Below, piece by piece: positions 1 through 7,065 of a stretch of DNA of 21,560 nucleotides (position 1 is its first letter; the number at the start of each line of letters is the position of its first letter). The position numbers and the translations under genes are program-made. Under the pieces are notes generated by a model that searched no databases, was not told the origin of the DNA, and was given only the letters and a program-made list of their open reading frames with translations. The DNA comes from an uncultured Prevotella sp. Its GTDB lineage: Bacteria; Bacteroidota; Bacteroidia; Bacteroidales; Bacteroidaceae. Location of the stretch: contig USHW01000037.1 in NCBI GenBank assembly GCA_900554545.1, positions 1 through 21,560 on the forward strand, read 5' to 3'.

Positions 1-36
1 AAGCTCCCTCCCTTCGGGAGGGCTGGGGTGGGTGTC
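1..36 (-). repeat. GC-rich palindromic repeat, copy 1
   Basis: Contains CCCTCCCTTCGGGAGGG followed by CTGGGGTGGGTGT. Read on the minus strand it matches the copies at 8082, 18451 and 21420 (CCCACCCC, then AACCCTCCCGAAGGGAGGG, then AGCTT). It lies just downstream of the chromate-transporter operon, so it could act as a 3' hairpin. The window edge may cut the element. Confidence 0.8.
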
Positions 37-68
37 AGCTGTGCGGTGGTTGGGTGTCTGTGGGTTTC

Positions 69-644
69 TCAATAAAGCAACAGCAGCCCTGCCACCCCCG
101 CGTAGCATATCATGCGGATGGGGTTTATCTTGAAATACTTTGTTCCGACGAACGACGCAACGAAAAGGAAGCAGCTAATCCAGAACTGCCAGGGATTAAC
201 GTCGGGCGCGGAGAAGTTCTCCTGCGTCATAAGCAGCAGCGTGGCGGCGGCCAAAAGGCCGACAACCGCCGGCCGGAGACCGATAAACACACTCTGAACG
301 GTCTGCGTCTGCATGTACTTCATGAGCATCTTCACTATCAGAACCATCAGTATGAACGACGGCAACACAAGCGCAACCGTGGCCGTAAAACTGCCAAGGA
401 CGGACATTCCGTAGCCGAACCCGGCGTTGTGAACGGCGGTATATCCGCAGTAAGTGGCCGAATTGATGCCTATCGGGCCGGGAGTCATCTGGCTGATAGC
501 CACAATGTCTGTGAACTCTGACGTGGTAAGCCACCCGTGGTTGTGCACAACCTCGCCCTGGATTAACGACAACATGCCGTAACCTCCGCCGAAACCGAAC
601 AGCCCTATTTGGAAAAACGTTATGAAAAGCTCAAGGAAAATCAT
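69..644 (-). CDS. Chromate transporter, half-size CHR family protein (downstream partner)
   Basis: Encodes a 191-residue hydrophobic protein of the CHR family. The N-terminus carries the family signature GLFGFGGGYGM, followed by an acidic and aromatic segment and then QMTPGPIGIN; later come GLRPAVVGLLAAA and further membrane segments. At about 190 residues it is one half of the roughly 400-residue chromate transporter ChrA. Short-chain CHR proteins are usually encoded as adjacent pairs that act together, and the partner here is at 1131-1676 on the same strand. CHR proteins are inner-membrane anion transporters linked to chromate efflux; the true substrate in an anaerobic gut-type bacterium is unknown. 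The ATG at 644 puts the FGGGY motif near residue 20, as in the partner. A four-helix-bundle gene separates the two halves, which is unusual. Confidence 0.9.
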   Translation of the reverse strand: MIFLELFITFFQIGLFGFGGGYGMLSLIQGEVVHNHGWLTTSEFTDIVAISQMTPGPIGINSATYCGYTAVHNAGFGYGMSVLGSFTATVALVLPSFILMVLIVKMLMKYMQTQTVQSVFIGLRPAVVGLLAAATLLLMTQENFSAPDVNPWQFWISCFLFVASFVGTKYFKINPIRMICYAGVAGLLLLY

Positions 645-664
645 ATTTATTTAATGAAGAATGA

Positions 665-683
665 AAAATGAATAATGAAAAAT
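665..683 (+). repeat. Left arm of 19-bp perfect inverted repeat flanking the four-helix gene
   Basis: AAAATGAATAATGAAAAAT at 665-683 is the exact reverse complement of 1100-1118. It lies within a longer word-repeat stretch (AATGAAGAATGAAAAATG from about 657). The two arms enclose the four-helix-bundle gene between the two chromate-transporter halves. Confidence 0.9.
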
Positions 684-719
684 TTGATAATGAGAGAATA
701 AAGTATGTATTGAAGCAAG

Positions 720-1115
720 TTATTGATTATGAGACTTTGCAGTTTTAATGGAAGCGATTAATATCGCCATTATCTCATTACAATCTTTCCTCATACTTTC
801 ATAAGAATTACCATCTATGTAGCCTGCTTTGTTCAATAAGCATAGCCAATACTCTGTTTCATTGGCTTCTTTCAAAGAAATACTTAGCTTATGGATGAAG
901 TCTGACGGACTTTGGGCAAACTCCGACTCGCGAACTGAAGCACCTATTGACATTCCAGAACGTAGAACTTGCTTGGTCAAAACAGTCTCATTGTCTTTCT
1001 TCCTGACATACTTTACCATTTCGATTATACGTAAAGCAAATGCCAAACTCTTGCTGTTGATTAAAGACTCCTTCTTGTCAAACTCCACCACAACCAATGA
1101 TTTTTCATTATTCAT
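720..1115 (-). CDS. Four-helix bundle protein (23S rRNA intervening-sequence / S23 family)
   Basis: A 131-residue soluble, mostly helical protein. The pattern FALRIIEMVKYVRKK, then VLTKQVLRSGMSIGASVRE, then FIHKLSISLKEANETEYWL, then a C-terminal helix with a basic end is the S23/IVP four-helix-bundle family. It was first described inside intervening sequences of 23S rRNA and is common as stand-alone genes in Bacteroidetes. It is related in fold to the Avd accessory proteins of diversity-generating retroelements. Function is unknown; nucleic-acid binding is plausible from the Avd relationship. The first codons (MNNEKS) are encoded by the terminal repeat at 1100-1118, so gene and repeat are one unit. 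It is co-oriented with, and sits between, the two chromate-transporter genes, starting about 15 nt after the upstream one. No reverse transcriptase is present in the window. Confidence 0.88.
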   Translation of the reverse strand: MNNEKSLVVVEFDKKESLINSKSLAFALRIIEMVKYVRKKDNETVLTKQVLRSGMSIGASVRESEFAQSPSDFIHKLSISLKEANETEYWLCLLNKAGYIDGNSYESMRKDCNEIMAILIASIKTAKSHNQ

Positions 1116-1118
1116 TTT
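1100..1118 (-). repeat. Right arm of 19-bp perfect inverted repeat; overlaps the four-helix start codon
   Basis: Reverse complement of 665-683. The ATG of the four-helix gene (1113-1115) lies inside this arm. Related words (ATTATTCATTTCATTC) continue to about 1137, reaching the end of the neighbouring chromate-transporter gene. Confidence 0.9.
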
Positions 1119-1130
1119 ACATTATTCATT

Positions 1131-1676
1131 TCATTCTGTTGGTTTTATATACTTCCCGTAGACAAATCCGCCTATGCCGGCAATCAGAATGACGTAGATT
1201 GGCGATACTCCGAGCATCCAGATGGCAAGCGCACAGGCTATGGGAATCCAGCAGTTGGTGAGCGTTATACGGGCGCTCTTCGCCATGTTGAACGTCGGCA
1301 CGGCTATCAGTGCCACCACTGCGGGGCGTATTCCGCGGAAGATGGCCGCCACGACCTTGTTGTCTTCAAACTGATGGAAGAACATGGCGATGGCCAGAAT
1401 GACAAGAAACGACGGCAGAGCCGTACCTACTGCCATGCACAAAGCCCCTTTCAGACGGCGCAGACGGTAGCCGATGAACGCGCTGATGTTGATTGCCATC
1501 ACGCCCGGACAGCTCTGGGCTACGGCTATCATGTCGATGAACTCTTCCTTGCCCATCCACTTGTGCCTGTCAACCACTTCCTGTTCGATAAGCGGTATCA
1601 TGGCATATCCGCCGCCGAAAGTAAACAAGCCGATTTTGAAAAACGTCTTGAAACTGTCTATGTAGAAGTTGGACAT
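1131..1676 (-). CDS. Chromate transporter, half-size CHR family protein (upstream partner)
   Basis: A 181-residue membrane protein with the CHR signature GLFTFGGGYAM near residue 20, then EEFIDMIAVAQSCPGVMAIN, then GIRPAVVALIAVPTFNMA. These match, element by element, the protein encoded at 69-644, as expected of a pair of short-chain CHR proteins working together in the inner membrane. It is the promoter-proximal gene of this minus-strand group. The stop codon is only about 15 nt from the four-helix gene start, and word-repeat sequence begins right at the junction. Chromate export is the family annotation; the natural anion may differ. No good -7 element was found in front of it. Confidence 0.9.
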   Translation of the reverse strand: MSNFYIDSFKTFFKIGLFTFGGGYAMIPLIEQEVVDRHKWMGKEEFIDMIAVAQSCPGVMAINISAFIGYRLRRLKGALCMAVGTALPSFLVILAIAMFFHQFEDNKVVAAIFRGIRPAVVALIAVPTFNMAKSARITLTNCWIPIACALAIWMLGVSPIYVILIAGIGGFVYGKYIKPTE

Positions 1677-1689
1677 GGTTTATTTTATA

Positions 1690-1966
1690 AGTAATAAAGG
1701 AGAAAAGGAGGAAAGGAGCAAGGGGGTTACGCCATCCGCCGAAAGTCAAGAAGCAATCTGCCGGCTGCCGTTTCACGCGCGTTGAGACAAGCGCAAACAT
1801 CCTGTCGCCAAATGCCTGGAAATCAGCGGTTTTCCAAAAGGCCACCTTTTACCGTCTAAAAGGCCGTCTTTTGGACGGCAAAAGGTGCCCTTTTGCAATG
1901 TGAAACACGGTCTTTCGTATTCAAGTCATTTCCACTTGCTCCTTCTCTCCTTACTCCTTCCCTCCT
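1690..1966. repeat. Purine-word inverted repeat (GGAGAAAA words) around a 22-nt array
   Basis: The left arm (1690-1726) is built of AAGGAGAAAAGGAGGAAAGG-type words ending GAGCAAGGGGG. The right arm (about 1932-1966) is the imperfect reverse complement (CTTGCTCCTTCTCTCCTTAC onward). The loop contains the four-unit array at 1836-1916. The element fills the purL to chromate-transporter spacer. Confidence 0.75.
1836..1916 (+). repeat. Four-unit 22-nt dyad array, copy 1
   Basis: Units start at 1836, 1858, 1880 and 1902, exactly 22 nt apart: AAAAGGCCACCTTTT, AAAAGGCCGTCTTTT, AAAAGGTGCCCTTTT and a degenerate GAAACACGGTCTTTC. Each is a 15-nt near-palindrome followed by a 7-nt linker. TGGAAATCAG, 19 nt before unit 1, resembles the TGATAATCAA found at the same offset in the copies at 18366 and 21335. 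Confidence 0.9.
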
Positions 1967-1975
1967 AAAACATTA

Positions 1976-4900
1976 TTATTTCTTGCTTTCTATCCACTTC
2001 CTCGCGTTGACAAACGCCTCCATCCACGGCGTAATGTCATCCTTGAGGCGATCTGACGGATAATAAGCGTTGTTCCAAGGGAAACATGCACGCTCCAAGT
2101 GAGGCATCATTGCGAGGTGCCGTCCGTCAGCCGAGCAGATGCCGGCAACGGCAAAGTCTGACCCGTTAGGATTGCCGGGATAGTCTGCGTAGTGGTATTT
2201 CGCCACGACGTTGTACTTGTCCTCGCCCTCCGGCAGATAGAACTTGCCTTCTCCGTGAGCCACCCAGATGCCGAGACTGCTGCCCGACAGCGAGCCGAAC
2301 ATCACGCTGTTGTTCTGCGGAATGTCAAGACCGAGGAAGGCACTCTCGAACTTATGCGAGTTGTTATGCAGCATCTTGGCGCGCTTCTCGTGCTCCGGAT
2401 TGATGAGGTTAAGCTCAACCATAAGCTGACAACCGTTGCAAATGCCGAGCGAGAGGGTGTCTTCACGGGCGTAGAACTTGTCCAACGCCTCCTTGGCTTT
2501 CGGGTTGAAGAGGAACGCTCCGGCCCATCCCTTCGCGCTTCCGAGCACGTCTGAGTTGGAGAAACCTCCGCAGAAAACAATCATGTTGATGTCTTCCAGC
2601 GTCTCGCGGCCCGTAATCAGGTCGGTCATCATCACGTCCTTGACGTCGAACCCGGCAAGATACAGCGAGTAAGCCATCTCCCTTTCGCCGTTGGTTCCTT
2701 TCTCGCGGATAATCGCCGCCTTGACTCCTGTCGGCTCGCGGCGGTCTGCCGAGATGCCAAACTGCGACAGTTTGCCGGTGAAAGAGTCGTTGAATTTCAT
2801 CACAACCGGCTGCTTCTTGTAGTTGTCGCGGCGTGCTTCGGCGCATCCGTTCATGCTCTGGTCGCGGTCGAGCAGGTATGAAGTCTTGTACCAAACGTCA
2901 CGCATCGCGTCAATGTCGAACTCATGCGTGAACTTGCCTTTGGTTATCTTGAGCTTGCGCGACGACGTATCGGGCTGTCCGATGCAAGCGTAGCAAACGC
3001 CGTAGTCGTCCATCAAGTCCTCGAAGTCAAGCCTGTGGCGTTCCGACACCTGTACTATCACGCCGGGGTTCTCGGCCAGAAGCATCTTCACTATGTCCTC
3101 GCAGTCGAACTTGTCAAGGCTGATGTCCAGTCCGCCGGTGGTGTTTGCGAAGCACATTTCAAGCAAAGTAGTCACCATACCGCCTGCGCTGATATCGTGA
3201 CCGGCCATTATCCAGCCGTTCTTTATCTGCTCCTGAAGCGCGTTGAAGGCCGTGCGGAAGTAGTCGGGGTTCTTCACCGTGGGCACGTCATCACCCACTT
3301 TGCCCAACGACTGGGCAAAAGCGCTGCCGCCGAGGCGCAGCTCATCGTATGAGAAATCTACGTGGTAAAGCCATGACTTCTTGTCATTCACAAGCACGGG
3401 AGACACCACTTTGCGGATGTCTGACACCTGTCCGCCACTGCTTACGATGACCGTTCCCGGGCTGATTATCTTCTGTCCGTCGGGATATTGCTGGCTCATC
3501 GAGAGCGAGTCCTTGCCCGTCGGCACATTGACTTTTATCGCGCAGCAGAAGTCGGAGAGAGCTTTCACCGCACTGTAAAGGCGTGCGTCCTCGCCCTCCT
3601 GCGAACGGCAGGGCCACATCCAGTTAGCCGAGAGGCTCACACTGTCAAGCCCTTCCTCAAGCGGTGCCCACACAATGTTGGTCAATGACTCTGCAACGGA
3701 GAGCACACTGCCGGCCTCCGGCGACGCCAGTCCTGCCTGCGGAGCGTGTCCGAGGGCTGTAGCGATGCCCTTCTTGCCGCGGTAATCGAGTGCGACAACG
3801 CCGCAGTCAGACAGCGGCAGCTGCAATTCGCCCTGGCATTGCTGGCGTGCTATCTTGCCCGTCACGCTGCGGTCAACCTTGTTAGTGAGCCAATCCTTGC
3901 AGGCAACGGCCTCAAGCTGAAGCACGCGGCCGACGTATTCGTCGAGTGAAGAATGAAGAGTGGAGAGTGAAGAATTCATTTCCTCTTGACTATTTGATTT
4001 TTTGTTCTTCGTTCTTCGTTCTTCGTTCTTCCCTGTGTACGACACATTTTCATAGTGCCTTTCCACCGTTTTGTCCCTCATGTAGGTCTTTGGCGAGTGG
4101 CCGAACATCTGCGCCACGTCGAGGTCGAACGGCCTTACGCCGTCTCCCTGCACAAAACTGAAGTGGGCGTCGCCCGTGGTTTCACCCACGACATACAGCG
4201 GAGCACGCTCGCGTTCGGCAATCTTGCGCACGTGTTCGATGTGCTTCTCGTCGATGAGAAGACCCATTCGCTCCTGGCTCTCGTTGGCGATGATTTCCTT
4301 GCTCGACAGCGTCTTGTCGCCGATTGGCAGCTTTGTCATGTCTATCTGGCCACCGCATTCCTCAACAAGTTCGGACAGACAGTTGACGTGTCCTGCCGAA
4401 CCGTGGTCGTGAATACTGACAACGGGGTTCGTATCTTCCTCACACAGGGCGCGCACAAGGTTGTAGGCACGCTTCTGCATCTCGGGATTTGCACGCTGTA
4501 CGGCGTTCAGTTCTATGCCGTTAGAGTACCTTCCGGTGTCAACCGACGACACGCTGCCGCCGCCGAGGCCAATCCTATAGTTGTCGCCGCCGACAACCAC
4601 AATCTTGTTTCCTTTCTTCGGCTCTTTCTTCAGGCAGTCGCGCTTCGTGCCGTAGCCCACTCCTCCAGCCAGCATTATCACCTTGTCGTATGCGTACTTT
4701 TCTTCGCCTTCATTGTGTTCGAAGGTCAACACCGAGCCGCAAATCAGCGGTTGGCCGAACTTGTTGCCGAAGTCTGAAGCACCGTTCGACGCCTTTATCA
4801 ATATCTGTTCGGGCGTCTGGTACAGCCATTTGCGCACGGGAAGGATGTTTTCCCAGTCTCTTTTGAGTGAAGAGTGGAAAGTGGAGAGTGAAAAATTCAT

Positions 4901-5833
4901 ATCCTCCTGATCATTCAATTCTTCACTCTTCCCTCCTCGTTCTTCACTTAATCTCGGATAAGCGGTCATATACACCGCCGTGCCGGCTATCGGCCAAGAG
5001 CCTGTTCCGCCGCCCATGCGGTCGCGTATCTCGCCTCCCGTGCCCGTCGCGGCGCCGTTGAAAGGCTCTACTGTGGTAGGGAAGTTGTGCGTTTCGGCCT
5101 TCAGCGAGATGACGCTCTCGATGTCCTTGACGCGGAACCAGTCGGAAGTAGACTGGTCTTCGGGCGCAAACTGCTCAACGACAGGGCCTTCGCTGAAGGC
5201 CACGTTGTCCTTGTATGCGCTGAGTATCTTGTGCGGATTTTCCTTCGTTGTCTTCTTAATCATGCTGAAGAGCGACGATTCCATCTCTTTTCCGTCGATG
5301 ATGAACACACCGCCGAATATCTTGTGGCGGCAGTGCTCGGAGTTAATCTGGGCGAAGCCGAATATCTCCGAGTCGGTCAAAGGCCGTCCCAGCTGCTTCT
5401 CCACGTTGTGAAGGTAGTCTATTTCCTCGGGCGAAAGGGCGAGGCCTTCCTGCTCGTTGTACTCCTCAAGGTTGTCAACGTGCTTGATTGGCTCAGGCTT
5501 ATGGTTCACTGTAAACACCTGCTGGTCAAGCCCTTCATACATGCGTTGCAGCATCGGGTCGTGCTCTGCGTCCTTCGAGCTTACGGGGAAGTACTCCTCT
5601 ATGCGCGAAACGCCCTTCAGGTTCATGTTCTGAGTAATCTCGACGGCGTTCGTGCTCCACGGGGTTATCATCTCGCGGCGCGGACCTACGAAGTAACCGT
5701 CCATGTGGTCGGCCTCTACAAGCGTAGCGTCGCCATAGAGCCAGCACAGTTCATTGACTTCTTCTTGCGAAAGCTGATGGTCAACTTCGGTTGCTATCAC
5801 ACTTTCCGTGGGGGTCTTGAAAAAAAGAATCAT
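1976..5833 (-). CDS. purL: Phosphoribosylformylglycinamidine synthase (FGAR amidotransferase)
   Basis: The large single-chain PurL (1285 aa) converts FGAR, glutamine and ATP to FGAM in de novo purine synthesis in the cytoplasm. From the N-terminus it has the FGAR-AT N-terminal domain, the linker domain (EKQLGRPLTDSEIFGFAQIN, then SEHCRHKIF), two AIRS-like synthetase halves (KAETHNFPTTVEPFNGAATG; TGKDSLSM; GHDISAGG), and a C-terminal class-I glutaminase. The glutaminase has nucleophile Cys1132 in GICNGCQ and His1245 and Glu1247 in PHLER, so the triad looks intact. Two segments, about residues 295-323 and 601-630, are low-complexity insertions that resemble each other (NSQEEMNSSLSTLHSSL and NDQEDMNFSLSTFHSSL). 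Removing them leaves about 1229 aa, close to what I recall for Bacteroidetes PurL. The frame is open throughout. The ATG at 5833 lies about 55 nt from a TAAGTTTG -7 element. Confidence 0.97.
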   Translation of the reverse strand: MILFFKTPTESVIATEVDHQLSQEEVNELCWLYGDATLVEADHMDGYFVGPRREMITPWSTNAVEITQNMNLKGVSRIEEYFPVSSKDAEHDPMLQRMYEGLDQQVFTVNHKPEPIKHVDNLEEYNEQEGLALSPEEIDYLHNVEKQLGRPLTDSEIFGFAQINSEHCRHKIFGGVFIIDGKEMESSLFSMIKKTTKENPHKILSAYKDNVAFSEGPVVEQFAPEDQSTSDWFRVKDIESVISLKAETHNFPTTVEPFNGAATGTGGEIRDRMGGGTGSWPIAGTAVYMTAYPRLSEERGGKSEELNDQEDMNFSLSTFHSSLKRDWENILPVRKWLYQTPEQILIKASNGASDFGNKFGQPLICGSVLTFEHNEGEEKYAYDKVIMLAGGVGYGTKRDCLKKEPKKGNKIVVVGGDNYRIGLGGGSVSSVDTGRYSNGIELNAVQRANPEMQKRAYNLVRALCEEDTNPVVSIHDHGSAGHVNCLSELVEECGGQIDMTKLPIGDKTLSSKEIIANESQERMGLLIDEKHIEHVRKIAERERAPLYVVGETTGDAHFSFVQGDGVRPFDLDVAQMFGHSPKTYMRDKTVERHYENVSYTGKNEERRTKNKKSNSQEEMNSSLSTLHSSLDEYVGRVLQLEAVACKDWLTNKVDRSVTGKIARQQCQGELQLPLSDCGVVALDYRGKKGIATALGHAPQAGLASPEAGSVLSVAESLTNIVWAPLEEGLDSVSLSANWMWPCRSQEGEDARLYSAVKALSDFCCAIKVNVPTGKDSLSMSQQYPDGQKIISPGTVIVSSGGQVSDIRKVVSPVLVNDKKSWLYHVDFSYDELRLGGSAFAQSLGKVGDDVPTVKNPDYFRTAFNALQEQIKNGWIMAGHDISAGGMVTTLLEMCFANTTGGLDISLDKFDCEDIVKMLLAENPGVIVQVSERHRLDFEDLMDDYGVCYACIGQPDTSSRKLKITKGKFTHEFDIDAMRDVWYKTSYLLDRDQSMNGCAEARRDNYKKQPVVMKFNDSFTGKLSQFGISADRREPTGVKAAIIREKGTNGEREMAYSLYLAGFDVKDVMMTDLITGRETLEDINMIVFCGGFSNSDVLGSAKGWAGAFLFNPKAKEALDKFYAREDTLSLGICNGCQLMVELNLINPEHEKRAKMLHNNSHKFESAFLGLDIPQNNSVMFGSLSGSSLGIWVAHGEGKFYLPEGEDKYNVVAKYHYADYPGNPNGSDFAVAGICSADGRHLAMMPHLERACFPWNNAYYPSDRLKDDITPWMEAFVNARKWIESKK
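3944..4032. repeat. In-frame palindromic insertion in purL, copy A
   Basis: The left half is GA-rich (GAGTGAAGAATGAAGAGTGG and on to AAGAATTCATTTCC) and the right half is CT-rich, with TTCGTTC repeated about four times, so the segment can fold on itself. It encodes a serine/glutamate-rich stretch where PurL would otherwise run from YENVSYTGK into EYVGRVLQLEAVACKDW. It aligns with the second insertion at 4865-4949. The exact ends are inferred. Confidence 0.8.
4865..4949. repeat. In-frame palindromic insertion in purL, copy B
   Basis: Begins GAGTGAAGAGTGGAAAGTGG, continues to GTGAAAAATTCATATCCTCC, then turns into the reverse-complement words AATTCTTCACTCTTCCCTCC and TCGTTCTTCAC. It matches copy A at most positions of the left half and encodes a closely similar peptide. 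It lies between AYPRL and RDWEN of PurL and keeps the frame. The exact ends are inferred. Confidence 0.8.
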
Positions 5834-5887
5834 ACCTTTATGTCGTTTTTATTGTTGTTTGCAAGTGGCATTATTATATAATAGGTG

Positions 5888-5918
5888 CAAACTTACTAAT
5901 TTTTTCCGAGATATTAAC
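5888..5918 (-). promoter_or_regulatory. Probable purL promoter (-7 element TAAGTTTG)
   Basis: On the minus strand TAAGTTTG (5895-5888) matches the Bacteroidetes -7 consensus TAnnTTTG, about 55 nt before the purL ATG. The expected -33 TTTG is poor (GTTA at about the right distance), so the assignment rests on the -7 element. Confidence 0.5.
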
Positions 5919-6060
5919 AGTCGCGCCCGAAAAACGCTTTTCATGCAATGTTTTTTACATTCCGGCCTTTTTCCGACGGCTTCCAAAGCCGTGCCTGCAC
6001 ACGTTTTCCGCACTACAATAAGGCCGTTTGCAGGGCAGTCTTTGCCCCATTTGTAACTCA

Positions 6061-6071
6061 TTGATTATCAA
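6061..6071 (+). repeat. TTGATTATCAA palindrome preceding a 22-nt array
   Basis: An almost perfect palindrome ending 9 nt before unit 1 of the array at 6081. The equivalent TGATAATCAA also ends 9 nt before unit 1 at 18366 and 21335, and a reverse-oriented TTGATTATCAA (11768-11778) lies beyond the array at 11667. It appears to be a fixed part of the array element. Confidence 0.65.
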
Positions 6072-6080
6072 AGCGTTTCT

Positions 6081-6161
6081 AAAAGGCCACCTTTTGCGTT
6101 GTAAAAGGTGGCCTTTTAGAGGGTAAAAGACGGCCTTTTAGCTTCCAATTTGCCGCCTTTT
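6081..6161 (+). repeat. Four-unit 22-nt dyad array, copy 2
   Basis: Units start at 6081, 6103, 6125 and 6147: AAAAGGCCACCTTTT, AAAAGGTGGCCTTTT, AAAAGACGGCCTTTT and AATTTGCCGCCTTTT. Units 1 and 2 are exact reverse complements separated by 7 nt, giving a perfect 15-bp hairpin. Confidence 0.92.
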
Positions 6162-6162
6162 A

Positions 6163-6267
6163 AATTGAGGATGGATAATGGGGAATGGATAATTATGATT
6201 TCCTTTGAGGCCATCTGTCAACTAAGGCAAATCATAATTATCCATTTTCATTTCTCAACTCTCAATT
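6163..6267. repeat. Inverted repeat with 39-nt arms (GGATAAT words)
   Basis: The left arm 6163-6201 and right arm 6229-6267 are inverted. The inner 18 nt (AATGGATAATTATGATTT against AAATCATAATTATCCATT) and the outer 7 nt (AATTGAG/CTCAATT) pair perfectly, with mismatches in between. The loop is 27 nt and no gene lies inside. It directly abuts the 22-nt array. Confidence 0.88.
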
Positions 6268-6472
6268 AAAAGAAGTGAGGGAGCTTAATCACCGTCTGCC
6301 ATTGTGCCGACACCTAATTGGCCTTATCAGCCACATCAGTCCTATTCGGCTTATCACACAACAAACAACTAACTACATTCTTAAAATCTGTTTACAAACA
6401 ACCGACATTCAACCAATTATTGTAAACACAAGTTAAAATCGCGCCTTTTCTTGCATTTTTTTGCCGAAAAAC

Positions 6473-6503
6473 TTGCAAGCGATGTGTTATTGCCGTACAT
6501 TTG
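6473..6503 (+). promoter_or_regulatory. Promoter of the DUF3836 gene
   Basis: TTG (6473-6475), 20 nt, then TACATTTG (6496-6503) fits the Bacteroidetes -33/-7 promoter. It is followed by an A-rich leader of about 80 nt before the ATG at 6583. A short dyad (GTGTACTACAACATTAGTAC) lies just downstream, near the expected start of transcription. Confidence 0.75.
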
Positions 6504-6582
6504 CAGTGTACTACAACATTAGTACACTAAGAAACAAGAAAACAGAAATACAAATATTGACAATTTAACGACTTTAACAATT

Positions 6583-7065
6583 ATGGGAACTATCATCACA
6601 GCCGCCACAATCATGGCAATGTACATCAACTCATCAAGTAACCTCAACTCGCAGTACTGCTACAACGCAGAAATGGAAAACGGCAGAATAAAGACCATGT
6701 ACGTGTATGACAAGGTGGGAGAAAGCCTCTCCGGCAAACTGGAATACCGCTACGAGTATGACAACCAGGGCCGCGTCACAGTGAAAGAGACCTACCGCCG
6801 CAACGCACGCACCGGCCGCATGACACCCGAAAGCCGCCTGACCTTCACCTATACTGTCAACGGTTACACCCTTGAACGCAGCCTCTGGAACGGCACGACA
6901 AAGACATTCGACCGCGCCGACAGCCGCACCGATTACCGCAAAGAGACATCGGGCATAATGTCAGTGACAGCCTACAGCCTGGACAAGGACGGCTCGACAA
7001 ACTCAGTTACCGACAACTTCCTGATTATAATGACGAAAGACGAAGGGCTGATGGCGGACTTTTAG
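6583..7065 (+). CDS. DUF3836 domain-containing protein
   Basis: A 160-residue protein of a Bacteroidales-specific family of unknown function. After a short hydrophobic N-terminus (IITAATIMAMYINSSS) it runs as beta-rich, RHS-like sequence: RIKTMYVYDKVG, LEYRYEYDNQGRVTVKETYRRNARTGRM, LTFTYTVNGYTLE. The YEYDNQGRVTxKxxYRxN core is what I recognise as DUF3836. The N-terminal segment lacks a strong positive region, so it may be a weak signal peptide or the start may be mis-set; the ATG at 6583 follows a good promoter and an A-rich leader. The neighbour downstream begins an ABC operon after a repeat-filled spacer, so this gene is probably a single-gene unit. No catalytic residues are apparent. Confidence 0.8.
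   Translation: MGTIITAATIMAMYINSSSNLNSQYCYNAEMENGRIKTMYVYDKVGESLSGKLEYRYEYDNQGRVTVKETYRRNARTGRMTPESRLTFTYTVNGYTLERSLWNGTTKTFDRADSRTDYRKETSGIMSVTAYSLDKDGSTNSVTDNFLIIMTKDEGLMADF

Larger units (their letters stand above)
5834..6582. other. Divergent intergenic region between purL and the DUF3836 gene
   Basis: About 750 nt with no convincing gene. It holds the purL promoter, a four-unit 22-nt array (6081-6161), a 39-nt-arm inverted repeat (6163-6267), a remnant of the GC-rich palindrome flank (GAGGGAGCTTAATCACC near 6278), CCTTATCAGCC/CCTATTCGGCTTATC words (about 6320-6356), and the promoter of the plus-strand gene. Nothing recognisable was seen in 5920-6055. Confidence 0.7.

Noticed and set aside
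720..1115. Avd component of a diversity-generating retroelement
   Set aside because: The fold family is related, but no reverse transcriptase, template repeat or variable repeat was found in the window.
4055..4777. 240-codon plus-strand open frame inside purL
   Set aside because: Antisense to the conserved PurL core, with no family resemblance.
3944..4949. Inteins or sequencing frameshifts in purL
   Set aside because: The inserts are only about 28-30 residues, too short for inteins and without splicing motifs; the reading frame resumes correctly after each.
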